A stretch of 50,025 bases of DNA from Sphingobium sp. OAS761 (lineage in GTDB: Bacteria > Pseudomonadota > Alphaproteobacteria > Sphingomonadales > Sphingomonadaceae), in assembly GCF_024168485.1 (NCBI RefSeq), contig NZ_JALJVY010000020.1:1-50025 (forward strand), written 5' to 3'. The notes under the pieces are model-generated. The model had not been told where the DNA came from and did no database searches. It saw only the letters and a list, made by a program, of their open reading frames with translations. The translations under genes were made by a program, and so were the position numbers. This document shows, in pieces, positions 24,096 through 32,749 of the stretch; within the stretch, counting starts at the first letter, position 1; each line of letters begins with the position of its first letter.

Positions 24096-25796
24096 ATGGG
24101 GGAGACGGTGTCCATCGGAATGAAGGCAGTAGAGCAGCCCAGTCACGTCATAGGCGCTTCTGGGCCGCCGCTGATCGAGCAGACGATCGGCACAGCGCTG
24201 GAACTCGCGGCGCAGCGCTGGCCCGAGGCTGAGGCACTGGTGTCGCGACATCAGGACGTCCGCCTCTCCTGGGCTGGGCTCAAGGCGGCGGCCGATGCAT
24301 TTGCGGCAGGACTCCTGGCGCTCGGGCTTCGTCCTGGCGACCGCGTCGGCATATGGGGGCCAAACTGTGCCGAGTGGACCATTGCCCAGTTCGCCACCGC
24401 GCGCGCCGGCATGATCCAGGTCAACATCAACCCGGCATACCGCGCCTCCGAACTCGAATATACGCTGCGCAAAGTCGGGGTGAAGGCGCTCATCTGCGCG
24501 GCCACGTTCAAGACGAGCGACTATGTCGCCATGGTGGAGACGCTGGTTCCATCGGTCGCAGGCGCGGGCGAGGTCAGGTCGGAGCGGCTGCCGGCCCTTG
24601 CTCATATCATCAAGATCGGCGGCGACCCGCGCCCTGGCTGGCTCGCGTTCGACGAGGTCGCAACGCTCCGGACGGACGCATCCGAACGGGAACTTATGTC
24701 CCTGGCCGCGAGCCTTGGCCCGAACGATCCCATCAATATCCAGTTCACCAGCGGGACTACCGGTTCGCCCAAAGGTGCGACGCTGTCGCACAGGAACGTG
24801 CTCAACAACGCCTATTTCGTTGGCCTGGGCATGGGACTGCATGAGGGCGACCGGCTGTGCATCCCGGTGCCGCTTTACCATTGTTTCGGCATGGTGATGG
24901 GCAATCTCGCCTGCCTGGTTCACGGCGCCACCATGGTTTACCCCTCGGCAGGCTTTGAGCCGCTTGCTGTCCTGGAGGCGATTGAGGCCGAACGCTGCAC
25001 GGGCCTGCACGGCGTGCCCACCATGTTCATCGCTGAACTGGAGCATCCCGATTTCGGCCGCTTCGACCTGTCGAGCCTGCGCACCGGTATCATGGCCGGA
25101 TCGCCCTGCCCGATCCAGGTGATGCGCAAGGTCATGGACCGGATGCACATGCGCGACATAGGCATTGCGTATGGCATGACGGAAACCAGCCCGGTCAGCT
25201 TCCAGACCGCGCTCGATGATTCGCTTGAGCGGCGCGTCGGCACGATCGGGCGGGTCCAACCCCATCTCGAGGTGAAGATCGTCCATCCGGATACAGGCGA
25301 GATGGTGCCGCGCGGCCAGCCGGGCGCGTTGTGCACGCGCGGCTATTCGGTCATGCTCGGCTATTGGGACGATCCCGAAAAGACGGCCGAGGCGATACGC
25401 GACGGCTGGATGCACACCGGGGACCTCGCCGTCATCGACGAGGCGGGTTATGGCCGCATTGTCGGGCGCATCAAGGACATGATCATCCGCGGTGGCGAGA
25501 ACATCTACCCGCGCGAGATCGAGGAGTTCATTTACACCCACCCTGCGGTGGAGGACGTGCAGGTGATCGGCGTACCCGATGCCAGGTTCGGCGAGGAGGT
25601 TCTCGCCTGCGTGAAGCTCCGCGCCGGTGCGTCGGCGGATGCCGAGGAGATCATCGCCTACTGTCGCGGGCAGATCGCCCACTACAAGGTTCCCCGCTAC
25701 GTCCGTTTCGTCGATGCCTTCCCGATGACCGTCTCCGGCAAGGTGCAGAAATACCTGCTGCGTGAGGCGATGACGGCCGATCTTGCAGAAGGCTGA
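24096..25796 (+). CDS. AMP-dependent acyl-CoA synthetase/ligase
   Basis: A 566-residue ANL-superfamily enzyme that activates a carboxylic acid to its CoA thioester using ATP. The AMP-binding P-loop is [10 protein letters not shown] (218-227), the A4-type motif is YGMTETSP, A8 is [10 protein letters not shown] with [16 protein letters not shown], and the catalytic Lys549 is in VSGKVQKYL. It most resembles medium-chain/FadD-type ligases; the substrate could be a fatty, cyclic or aromatic acid. The start at 24,096 is used; an in-frame ATG at 24,120 is an alternative. It diverges from the CocE-type hydrolase and precedes an aromatic-acid-type MFS carrier. It could feed the acyl-CoA operon at 37,735-47,808. 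Confidence 0.9.
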   Translation: MGETVSIGMKAVEQPSHVIGASGPPLIEQTIGTALELAAQRWPEAEALVSRHQDVRLSWAGLKAAADAFAAGLLALGLRPGDRVGIWGPNCAEWTIAQFATARAGMIQVNINPAYRASELEYTLRKVGVKALICAATFKTSDYVAMVETLVPSVAGAGEVRSERLPALAHIIKIGGDPRPGWLAFDEVATLRTDASERELMSLAASLGPNDPINIQFTSGTTGSPKGATLSHRNVLNNAYFVGLGMGLHEGDRLCIPVPLYHCFGMVMGNLACLVHGATMVYPSAGFEPLAVLEAIEAERCTGLHGVPTMFIAELEHPDFGRFDLSSLRTGIMAGSPCPIQVMRKVMDRMHMRDIGIAYGMTETSPVSFQTALDDSLERRVGTIGRVQPHLEVKIVHPDTGEMVPRGQPGALCTRGYSVMLGYWDDPEKTAEAIRDGWMHTGDLAVIDEAGYGRIVGRIKDMIIRGGENIYPREIEEFIYTHPAVEDVQVIGVPDARFGEEVLACVKLRAGASADAEEIIAYCRGQIAHYKVPRYVRFVDAFPMTVSGKVQKYLLREAMTADLAEG

Positions 25797-25927
25797 AAGT
25801 TTCAGCGACTGATCCCTCGCAAGCGGCTGCCTTCTGGCTATCACGGCTGCCACCCAAGGGAGGCAGAGCTGCAAGCTGGTATCGAAAAATGGTTTTACGC
25901 AGAGCCTAATTAAGATAGCTGAATGCG

Positions 25928-27190
25928 ATGCGATCTACTGTTCCCGATGCCGCCTCGCGGCGCAGCTACCTGATCATTGCGGTCTGCTTTTGTGTCGCGA
26001 TTTTCGAAGGCTTCGACCTGCAAGCGCCCAGCGTCTCGGCTTCGCAATTGCGATCCGCCTTCAATCTCTCCCCGGCGCAGCTTGGCACCTTCTTCAGTGC
26101 CGGCACGGTGGGATTGTTGTTCGGCGCAGCATTTGGCGGGCTGCTGTCCGACCGATATGGCAGGAAACCCGTTCTGATCGGATCGACATTCTGGTTTGCA
26201 ATTGGCTCGCTTGCGAATGCGCACGCTCCGGATTTCCAAACTCTGCTTCTGTCCAGATTCTTTACCGGAATCGGTATGGGAGCAACTTTGCCCAACCTGA
26301 TCGCCATCGCTTCGGAAGCGGCAGAGCCGAATTGGCGCGGCAGAGCGGTTACCTTTGTCCTTTTGGGCTTGTCAGTCGGCGGTGCATCGGCAAGTCTTCT
26401 CGCTGGCTGGACCGCGGCTGCAACCGACTGGCGGCTCGTCTTCCTGTGCGGGGCTGTGGTCCCGCTCATCTTCTCTCCCGCCCTGTTCACGCTCCCCGCA
26501 TCCAAAGTCCCTACTCGCAAGGAGTCCCCGGGCGGCAAATTTTCACAACTATTCGGCCGCGAGAGCGGACGAACGACGGCCTTGTTGTGGACTGCCTCCT
26601 TCTTTCTGATGATTTCGATCTATTTGCTTTCGAACTGGCTGCCGACCCTGCTTCAGGATCGGGGCCTCAGTCGTTCGGAAGCACTCAGCGTCCAACTCAT
26701 CTACAACCTGGCCGGGATTGTGGGGGCAATCGCGACCGGGCGTATTCTCGATCGACCACCTGCACAAAGATCGATCGGAATTGCCACGCTCTATGGCGGA
26801 TTCCTCATAAGCATGCTCATGCTGGCCATGACACCGCCGATCCCGCTGGCGATCATGGTTCTGGGAGGGCTTGTTGGTGCGATGGTAACGGCGGTGGCTG
26901 CCGTTCTTTACGCGATCGCCCCAGCATTATATCCCGCGCAGGTCCGGGGAACGGGTATTGGCCTGGGCGTCGCGGCGGGCCGCGTCGGCTCCATCATCGG
27001 TCCGCTGATCGCGGGCATTCTCTTGGGCTCGGGATTCTCGCCAGCAACGGTTCTGATCGCGATGCTGCCGCTGATCGCCATCGCGGCCGCCTGTGCCGTT
27101 TCGATCGGCCGCACGGCGGCAAGGCTTGATGCCAGTTCGGCCGCAGCCGATCCTAGTCTGACAAGACCTCTGAATGTTGATACAGCCTAA
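25928..27190 (+). CDS. MFS transporter of the aromatic acid:H+ symporter family (MhpT/PcaK-like)
   Basis: The 420-residue protein has the AAHS signature in helix 1, FEGFDLQAPSVSA (residues ~25-37), where PcaK has essential acidic residues; Glu26 and Asp29 are the equivalents here. The loop 2-3 motif is GGLLSDRYGRKP. The charged C-terminal tail follows the twelfth helix. The family imports aromatic and phenylpropanoid acids in proton symport. It lies 131 bases after the CoA ligase on the same strand, so uptake and activation of one acid may be coupled. Its stop codon overlaps that of the convergent TonB receptor 2. Confidence 0.88.
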   Translation: MRSTVPDAASRRSYLIIAVCFCVAIFEGFDLQAPSVSASQLRSAFNLSPAQLGTFFSAGTVGLLFGAAFGGLLSDRYGRKPVLIGSTFWFAIGSLANAHAPDFQTLLLSRFFTGIGMGATLPNLIAIASEAAEPNWRGRAVTFVLLGLSVGGASASLLAGWTAAATDWRLVFLCGAVVPLIFSPALFTLPASKVPTRKESPGGKFSQLFGRESGRTTALLWTASFFLMISIYLLSNWLPTLLQDRGLSRSEALSVQLIYNLAGIVGAIATGRILDRPPAQRSIGIATLYGGFLISMLMLAMTPPIPLAIMVLGGLVGAMVTAVAAVLYAIAPALYPAQVRGTGIGLGVAAGRVGSIIGPLIAGILLGSGFSPATVLIAMLPLIAIAAACAVSIGRTAARLDASSAAADPSLTRPLNVDTA

Positions 27191-29424
27191 AACTTGAAGC
27201 CCGCGCGCACACCATAGAGGCGGGGAGCCTCTATGGTGACGCCGGCAGCGATTCCCGAAACGGCGTTGGCGACGGTGATATTGTTCTCAATGTTCTGGAC
27301 AAAACCCTGCACGTAGTAGCTGTCGCTCGGCGCGGTGTAAGTGAGGGTCGCGTCGGTCTTGGTAAACGCCGGTTGGCGGAACTGCGACAGGTTGTTGAGG
27401 TCGAGAATGAAATACTCCGAACTCATCCGGCTGCGCACCCCAGCTTCGATCCGGCCTCCGTTGCCCAGCGGGAAGCTGTGGGTATAGGCCGCGGTGACCA
27501 CATTCTTCGGCGCGTGATCGAGCTGACGGCCGGCCAATGAGAAGGTGGGACGGTTCGCAGCGTCGGGGAAGAAGCTGGAGTACCGGGCATTCGTGTAGGT
27601 GTAGCCCAGTTCGAAAGTATCGTTCTCGCTCGGTTTCAGGGTGCTTTCAAACTCGAACCCATCCACCTTCGCCTTTGCTGCGTTGCTGATGAGTGTGGCA
27701 GGTACGGGCACCGACACAAGCTGGCTGACCTGGAGGCTATTGTAGGCATAGTGGAAGGCAGCAGCATTGAAGCGGAACGCATTGGAAACCCGGAATTTCA
27801 CCCCGGCTTCGTAGTTGGTGAGCGTTTCCGGGTTATAGTAAAGAGCAGCATCGGTAAGCGTGCAGCCGATTCCCGAGCCAGCGACACAACCATCGTTGAA
27901 GCCGCCGGCTTTGTAGCCCGTGGAAACAGCGGCATAGGCCAGGCCGAGACCGGGAATGTCGTAATCTAGTCCCACCTTCCAGATCGTCTTGCCATAGGAT
28001 TTGGCGGCAATATTCTGGTTCAGGGTGCAGCGCAGGGCGCCGCAGAACGAACTGGCCAGATCAGGAAAATCAACCACGGTGGCGCCGTTGCGCGACTTGA
28101 AATCGTGCGTATAGCGTACGCCACCCGAGATGTGGAAGGCGGATGTTATGTCATAGGTGACCTGACCGAAGACCGCCTTGGAACTGGAGATGGTGGGCCC
28201 TTGCGGGAACGCGAATCCAGTTGCGCCGGGAGCCACGAAACCGGAGAGCGGCGCGCCGAGGTTGAGTTCCAGCACCGACTTTTCGCGGAAGTAGTAACCG
28301 CCGATTTGGCCGTGCAGTGGGTTGCCGTTGCCGAAGGCGACGCGCAGTTCGTGGCTTTGCTGTTTGAATTCGCCGAAGTAGAATGCCGGGTTGTTCAGCG
28401 CGCTGTACAACATCAGGTTGCGCACGTCATTGCGGTCGGTCTTGCGATAGGAACCGAGGTAGGTGATCTGGACCGGGCCGGCGTCGTAAGTAAATTCACC
28501 CATGATCCCGTACGCCTTGTTGTCGCGCCGGGTGGGGTACGTGGGGCTGAGCGTGAGCAGGCGCCGTTCGTCTGCTGAGCCACCGATGAATAGCGGATCG
28601 TTGGTGGGCGTGAGCGTAGCCGGATCGTAAAAGCGATCGAGCGTGACGACATTGCCGACGGTACCCGAACCCTTGGTCTGTGTGTAGTCGCCTCGGATAA
28701 CGAACGTCAGGTTGCCCGTTTCCCCGCCGAACGACACGCGAGTTGACAGCACGTCGCGGAAGGGCGTGAGATCGACGGCAGGCGTACCGGCAACGGTATA
28801 GAAAGAATCCTGCCGCTGGTAGTTGACCGCAGCGCGAATGCCGAGGCCGTTGCCCAGACCGAAGTTGACCATTCCGGTGGTATCGAGTGAGTTCAGGTTG
28901 CCGTAGCTGGCATCGACCGAAGCCTCGAACTCGTCCTTCGGCCGCTTCGCGATGACGTTAATCACACCGGCGGTCGTGTTGCGTCCATAAAGCGTTCCCT
29001 GCGGACCACGAAGCACCTCCACCCGCTCGATATCGTAGAAGCTGCCCAGCGTGTCGGACGGGCGTGCGATGTATACGCCATCAAGGAGGAACGCAGCGGA
29101 GGGATCGCCCTTTTCAGTGGTGTCGGTGCTGGTAACGCCGCGAATCGAGATGCGCACCGCATCGCCGCTTTCAGTAAGGGCGAGGTTGGGCACCACATTG
29201 GTGAGGGCGCGAGCATCGGTAATGCCTGCGTTGCGCAACCCAATCCCGGTTATGGCGCTCAAGGTGACAGGCGTCTTGGAAAGCAGGGTCGACTGGCGCG
29301 TGGCGGTGACGACGATATCGCCAATGTCACCGGCATCTTGGACGGGTCGGTTAGCCTCCTGGGCATTGGCCGGCGTGCATAGCGCCATGGCGGAGACAAG
29401 ACATGCCGCACGGATCAATTTCAT
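27187..29424 (-). CDS. TonB-dependent outer-membrane receptor 2
   Basis: A 745-residue receptor. ATG 29,424 is set by GGGAGGAAG just upstream; a longer frame to 29,517 lacks a signal. The signal peptide is residues 1-21 (CTPANA|Q), the TonB box region is IGDIVVTATRQ (34-44), and the plug motif is RGPQGTLYGRNTTAGV (139-154). The barrel ends VRAGFKF with terminal Phe. It diverges from a LacI-type regulator, with an operator-like palindrome between them. This is the arrangement seen for carbohydrate or other nutrient-specific receptors in sphingomonads and Caulobacter. The substrate is unknown. Confidence 0.92.
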   Translation of the reverse strand: MKLIRAACLVSAMALCTPANAQEANRPVQDAGDIGDIVVTATRQSTLLSKTPVTLSAITGIGLRNAGITDARALTNVVPNLALTESGDAVRISIRGVTSTDTTEKGDPSAAFLLDGVYIARPSDTLGSFYDIERVEVLRGPQGTLYGRNTTAGVINVIAKRPKDEFEASVDASYGNLNSLDTTGMVNFGLGNGLGIRAAVNYQRQDSFYTVAGTPAVDLTPFRDVLSTRVSFGGETGNLTFVIRGDYTQTKGSGTVGNVVTLDRFYDPATLTPTNDPLFIGGSADERRLLTLSPTYPTRRDNKAYGIMGEFTYDAGPVQITYLGSYRKTDRNDVRNLMLYSALNNPAFYFGEFKQQSHELRVAFGNGNPLHGQIGGYYFREKSVLELNLGAPLSGFVAPGATGFAFPQGPTISSSKAVFGQVTYDITSAFHISGGVRYTHDFKSRNGATVVDFPDLASSFCGALRCTLNQNIAAKSYGKTIWKVGLDYDIPGLGLAYAAVSTGYKAGGFNDGCVAGSGIGCTLTDAALYYNPETLTNYEAGVKFRVSNAFRFNAAAFHYAYNSLQVSQLVSVPVPATLISNAAKAKVDGFEFESTLKPSENDTFELGYTYTNARYSSFFPDAANRPTFSLAGRQLDHAPKNVVTAAYTHSFPLGNGGRIEAGVRSRMSSEYFILDLNNLSQFRQPAFTKTDATLTYTAPSDSYYVQGFVQNIENNITVANAVSGIAAGVTIEAPRLYGVRAGFKF

Positions 29425-29695
29425 TTCTTCCTCCCTCAATGGCGCCGGACCCGGCCCGTGCCGGCGTGTTGGCCGACCACTTATGTACGACGCGGTTCGG
29501 TTGAGATGAGGAAGCATGGGACCTTGACCGGACCCTGTTGGGCACCACTTCGCCGCCTCTCCCAGTTGTACAGCGGATGTGATCTCCGCTTCTGAACGGG
29601 GTATCGACCATCACTGGCAGCGCTGTCAAGACTGCGCTGTCAATTCCCGCCGATGTGTGTTGGCAAAGGGGCGTATAAATGGCCATAAGGTACCC
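29425..29695. promoter_or_regulatory. Divergent control region, TonB receptor 2 and LacI-type regulator
   Basis: The 271-base gap contains the 14-bp near-palindrome TGGCAGCGCTGTCA (29,615-29,628; 12 of 14 positions symmetric) and, four bases on, a second half site TGCGCTGTCA (29,633-29,642). LacI-family operators are typically 14-16 bp palindromes with a central CG, as here. The sites likely bind the adjacent regulator and control both genes. Confidence 0.55.
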
Positions 29696-30736
29696 ATGAG
29701 AGCCTATCCGCGCCAGCACGGCGGTGGCCACGCCACCATGGAAGACGTCGCGCGTATGGCGGGCGTCTCGCTCAAAAGCGTCTCGCGAGTCGTCAACCGG
29801 GAACCCCATGTTTCCGAGAGACTTCGCGCCAAGGTGGAAGCAGCTATCGTCGCGCTGGACTATGTCCCCGACACGGCCGCGCGCTCGCTGGCCGGATCGC
29901 GCTCGTTCGTCATCGGCCTGCTGTTCGACAATCCCAGCCCCAACTATACGTTGGAAGTCCAGGCCGGGGTCTACCGCGCCTGCACAGAGCACCAGTATCA
30001 CCTGCGGATCGATGAGATCGCTGCGGACAGTCCACCTGGCGAACTGGATAAAAAGCTGGCTGCAATCCTGCGTAACGGCCGCTGTGACGGCTTCGTGCTG
30101 ACGCCGCCGCTGACGGACAACCGCCAGATCCTCGACACATTCGACCGGAAAGGGATCCGCTACGTCCGCCTGGCGCCCGATAACGACCGTGGTCGCGCGC
30201 CGGGCGTGATCATCGACGACGAAGGGGCAGCCGCGTTGGTTGCTCGGCATTTGTGGTCGCTGGGCCACCGCCGGTACGGCATCGTTACGGGCGCGTATGG
30301 GCACGGCTCCGCGGACCGCCGGCGCGAGGGCTTTATCCGCGCGCTGGCCGAACTGGGCTCGGCGGAGCCTCCGGCCGAAGCGCGGGGCGGGTTCGCCTTC
30401 GAAGGCGGGATCGAAGCGGGTACGGCGCTGCTGGCCGGAACGCCGCGGCCAACAGCAATATTCGCCACCAATGACGATTCGGCCGCAGGGGTGATGCTCG
30501 CATGCAGCCGCGCCGGCGTGGAGGTGCCGCGCGATGTTTCTGTGTGTGGGTTCGACGATAGTTGGATCGCGCGAACAGTGTGGCCATATCTGACGACAAT
30601 CAACCAGCCGATCAAGGAGATGGGCTACACTGCGGCGCGGATGCTCCTGGACCGCGATGCAAGCGAGACAGGACTGGTCACGCTGCCGTTCAGGCTGGTC
30701 AAGCGCGATTCGGTTGCCGGCGTTCTGTCAGTCTAA
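29696..30736 (+). CDS. LacI-family transcriptional regulator
   Basis: The 346-residue regulator has an N-terminal helix-turn-helix with hinge (TMEDVARMAGVSLKSVSRVV, then HVSERLRAKVEAAI). A sugar-binding-type sensor domain follows (RSFVIGLLFDNPSPNYTLEV, FATNDDSAAGVMLACSRAGV, CGFDDSWIARTVWPYLTTI). ATG 29,696 follows AAGG; the frame extends 39 codons upstream through the operator region and is not family-like. It diverges from TonB receptor 2 and probably represses it, and itself, through the palindrome at 29,615-29,628, with an imported ligand as inducer. The ligand is unknown. Confidence 0.9.
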   Translation: MRAYPRQHGGGHATMEDVARMAGVSLKSVSRVVNREPHVSERLRAKVEAAIVALDYVPDTAARSLAGSRSFVIGLLFDNPSPNYTLEVQAGVYRACTEHQYHLRIDEIAADSPPGELDKKLAAILRNGRCDGFVLTPPLTDNRQILDTFDRKGIRYVRLAPDNDRGRAPGVIIDDEGAAALVARHLWSLGHRRYGIVTGAYGHGSADRRREGFIRALAELGSAEPPAEARGGFAFEGGIEAGTALLAGTPRPTAIFATNDDSAAGVMLACSRAGVEVPRDVSVCGFDDSWIARTVWPYLTTINQPIKEMGYTAARMLLDRDASETGLVTLPFRLVKRDSVAGVLSV

Positions 30737-31335
30737 TCGCACTTGTCTCTGTTTGGCAGATCTTTCGTTGGGTCAGGGGGGCAGGCGACAAGCGCTTAGC
30801 GTCGGCTCTTGGCTAGACCGGACGCTCAAAACGGCACTCAGGAATGACCGCAATGTCCCCGACTCAAGCCGCTTCGCGGTGCGCGTGAATGGGCGCTCCT
30901 ACCGGAACCCGCCATTCCCGTTCCAATTCGCGGTCCGGCAGCAGAGCGCCAATTCAAGCCCTTTAGCGGTTCGGTCGTCGATCCTGAAACCTGCCGTTGG
31001 CAGAAGGTATCCACCATACGGCGTGAACGACCGTTGCTGGGACTTTGAGTGCTGACCGGTTCCTCCGATCGTCGGATGGGCTCGGCACGGGGCATTTGCT
31101 GCTCAACGGCGGTTTGGCGGTGGTGTTCGCTATCCTTGAAAATGTGCCTAAGGCGAGCCAGAGGGCCTATTTCGCCCAAAATTCGCGAGTGAGGCCAAAT
31201 TCCACACGCCACGCTGGATGAAATTCTACGCATCACCGCGAGTGTCTCGCTTCAGATCGAAACCGCCCCGCCGCTGGGGCGAGGGGCTCATGTCGGTGCG
31301 CGGCAGCACAGCGGCCGCAGCGGTAATACTGGAGG
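30737..31335. other. 600-base region without a gene, degenerate repeats
   Basis: No convincing gene is found on either strand. Two partly similar direct segments are visible: CTCAAGCCGCTTCGCGGT near 30,863 and TTCAAGCCCTTTAGCGGTT near 30,955. This may be old, decayed coding or repeat DNA between the LacI gene and the convergent MFS gene. Confidence 0.4.
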
Positions 31336-32742
31336 TCAGGCGTCGCCCCGCCGCGTCCGGGGCACTGTCAAGGCGACGAGAAGACCGATCACCGTCACCG
31401 CCGCGACCCAGCCGAACACAATATTCATGCCCAGCGCCGTCGGCGTCTTCACGGCCCCCCCTCCCGCTAGACTGTAGGCGGCGAGCAGCTGCGTGACGAT
31501 CTGCGCGCCGATTGCGGAGCCCAGCCCGCGGCTGACATTGGCGACGCCTGACACTTCGCTGGTCCGGTCGGGTGCGACCTGTTCGACGATCAGCCCCGGC
31601 ACGCTCGCCAGGATCATGCCGGTGCCCACGGAGCTCAGGATCGTGCCCGCCACCACGTCCATCACCGTGCCATGGCGCAGCGCCAGCCAAATCCAACCCG
31701 CAGACAGAACCGCACTACCGATGACGACGAGCGCCCGGCTGCCCCACCGTTCGGCCAGCGCCCCGCTGGCCCAGCCGCCGACGCCCGAGAGGATGTTGGA
31801 CGGCAGCTTGAGCACGCCTGCCGCCGTCGCCGAGAGGCCAAGGCCTACTCCGGTCGCCACGGGCAGCTGCAACAGCAGCAGCGCCACCAGCCCAAGTTGG
31901 ATGCCGCCGAGGCCGAGCAAGCCGTAGATCAGGATAGCGAGCAGCACCTTACGGTCGCCGAAAAGAGCGACGTTGATGAAGGGATTCGCCGCGCGGCGCT
32001 GATGAAGATACCAACCATACAACGCCGCCGCCCCACCGACTACCAGCATGCCGCGGCCTGCAAGTGTCCAGCCGCTCAGCAGCCGCTCGTCGAGGCCGAT
32101 CAGGATCGAGGCGATGGCGGGCAGGAAGACAAGGCCGACAAGGATGCCGGAAAATCCTTTTGCCCTATGCCCGATAGGATCGCGCGGAATCCAGATCATC
32201 GCCATCGCCATCGCCAGCACCGGCAACAGGGCGGTCGCGAAGAAAATGGAGCGCCAGCCGAACGCCTCTGTCAGCGCGCCGCCCAGCACGAAGCCGAGTG
32301 CGCCAGCCGCCGAATAGGCGCCGCTGACTATACCGATACCCAGCCGCACCTTGTCAGGCGGCGAATGGTCGCGCAGGATGCCGTAGGAAAGCGGCAGGAT
32401 TGCGCCCGAAGCCCCCTGGATCACGCGCCCTAGCAATACGCCGCCGAACCAGGGCGACAGCGCGCTTAGCAGCGATCCAGCGAGGCACAGAAGCAGCACG
32501 ATCTGCAACACCCGTCGCCGACCGATCCTGTCGCCCAGGCGGCCGCCGATCGCCGCACTGCCGATCTGCGAGAGGACAAAGGCCGTGACCAGCCAGCCGC
32601 CGGCCGTCCCCACGCCCGGATCCCGCATGATGGCCGGCATGGCCGTCAGGAGCATGCTCGTTTCGAGCGAGCTTGTGACGTCTGCGGTCAGCAGCGCCGC
32701 GATGAGCAGCCAGAGGGTCCGGGGCGGTGAGGCGGCGGTCAT
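31336..32742 (-). CDS. DHA2-type MFS transporter in the sigma/FecR/TonB operon
   Basis: A 468-residue carrier, long enough for the 14-helix drug:H+ antiporter-2 type. The motif A region is GGRLGDRIGRRRVLQ (~66-80) and the motif C region is ALGFVLGGALTEAFG. The start is seven bases after the stop of the STN-type TonB receptor, so the two are almost surely co-transcribed and translationally close. Its neighbours suggest it carries the same compound across the inner membrane, inward or outward. It is clearly related to the MFS at 48,256 and to the broken copy at 47,833, for example in the opening LWLLIAALLTADVTSSLETS. Confidence 0.88.
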   Translation of the reverse strand: MTAASPPRTLWLLIAALLTADVTSSLETSMLLTAMPAIMRDPGVGTAGGWLVTAFVLSQIGSAAIGGRLGDRIGRRRVLQIVLLLCLAGSLLSALSPWFGGVLLGRVIQGASGAILPLSYGILRDHSPPDKVRLGIGIVSGAYSAAGALGFVLGGALTEAFGWRSIFFATALLPVLAMAMAMIWIPRDPIGHRAKGFSGILVGLVFLPAIASILIGLDERLLSGWTLAGRGMLVVGGAAALYGWYLHQRRAANPFINVALFGDRKVLLAILIYGLLGLGGIQLGLVALLLLQLPVATGVGLGLSATAAGVLKLPSNILSGVGGWASGALAERWGSRALVVIGSAVLSAGWIWLALRHGTVMDVVAGTILSSVGTGMILASVPGLIVEQVAPDRTSEVSGVANVSRGLGSAIGAQIVTQLLAAYSLAGGGAVKTPTALGMNIVFGWVAAVTVIGLLVALTVPRTRRGDA

Positions 32743-32749
32743 GAACCGC

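Noticed and set aside
24054..25874. 606-codon minus-strand frame opposite the acyl-CoA ligase
   Set aside because: The plus-strand ligase has all ANL motifs; the antisense product is low-complexity Arg/His/Asp-rich and has no ribosome-binding site.
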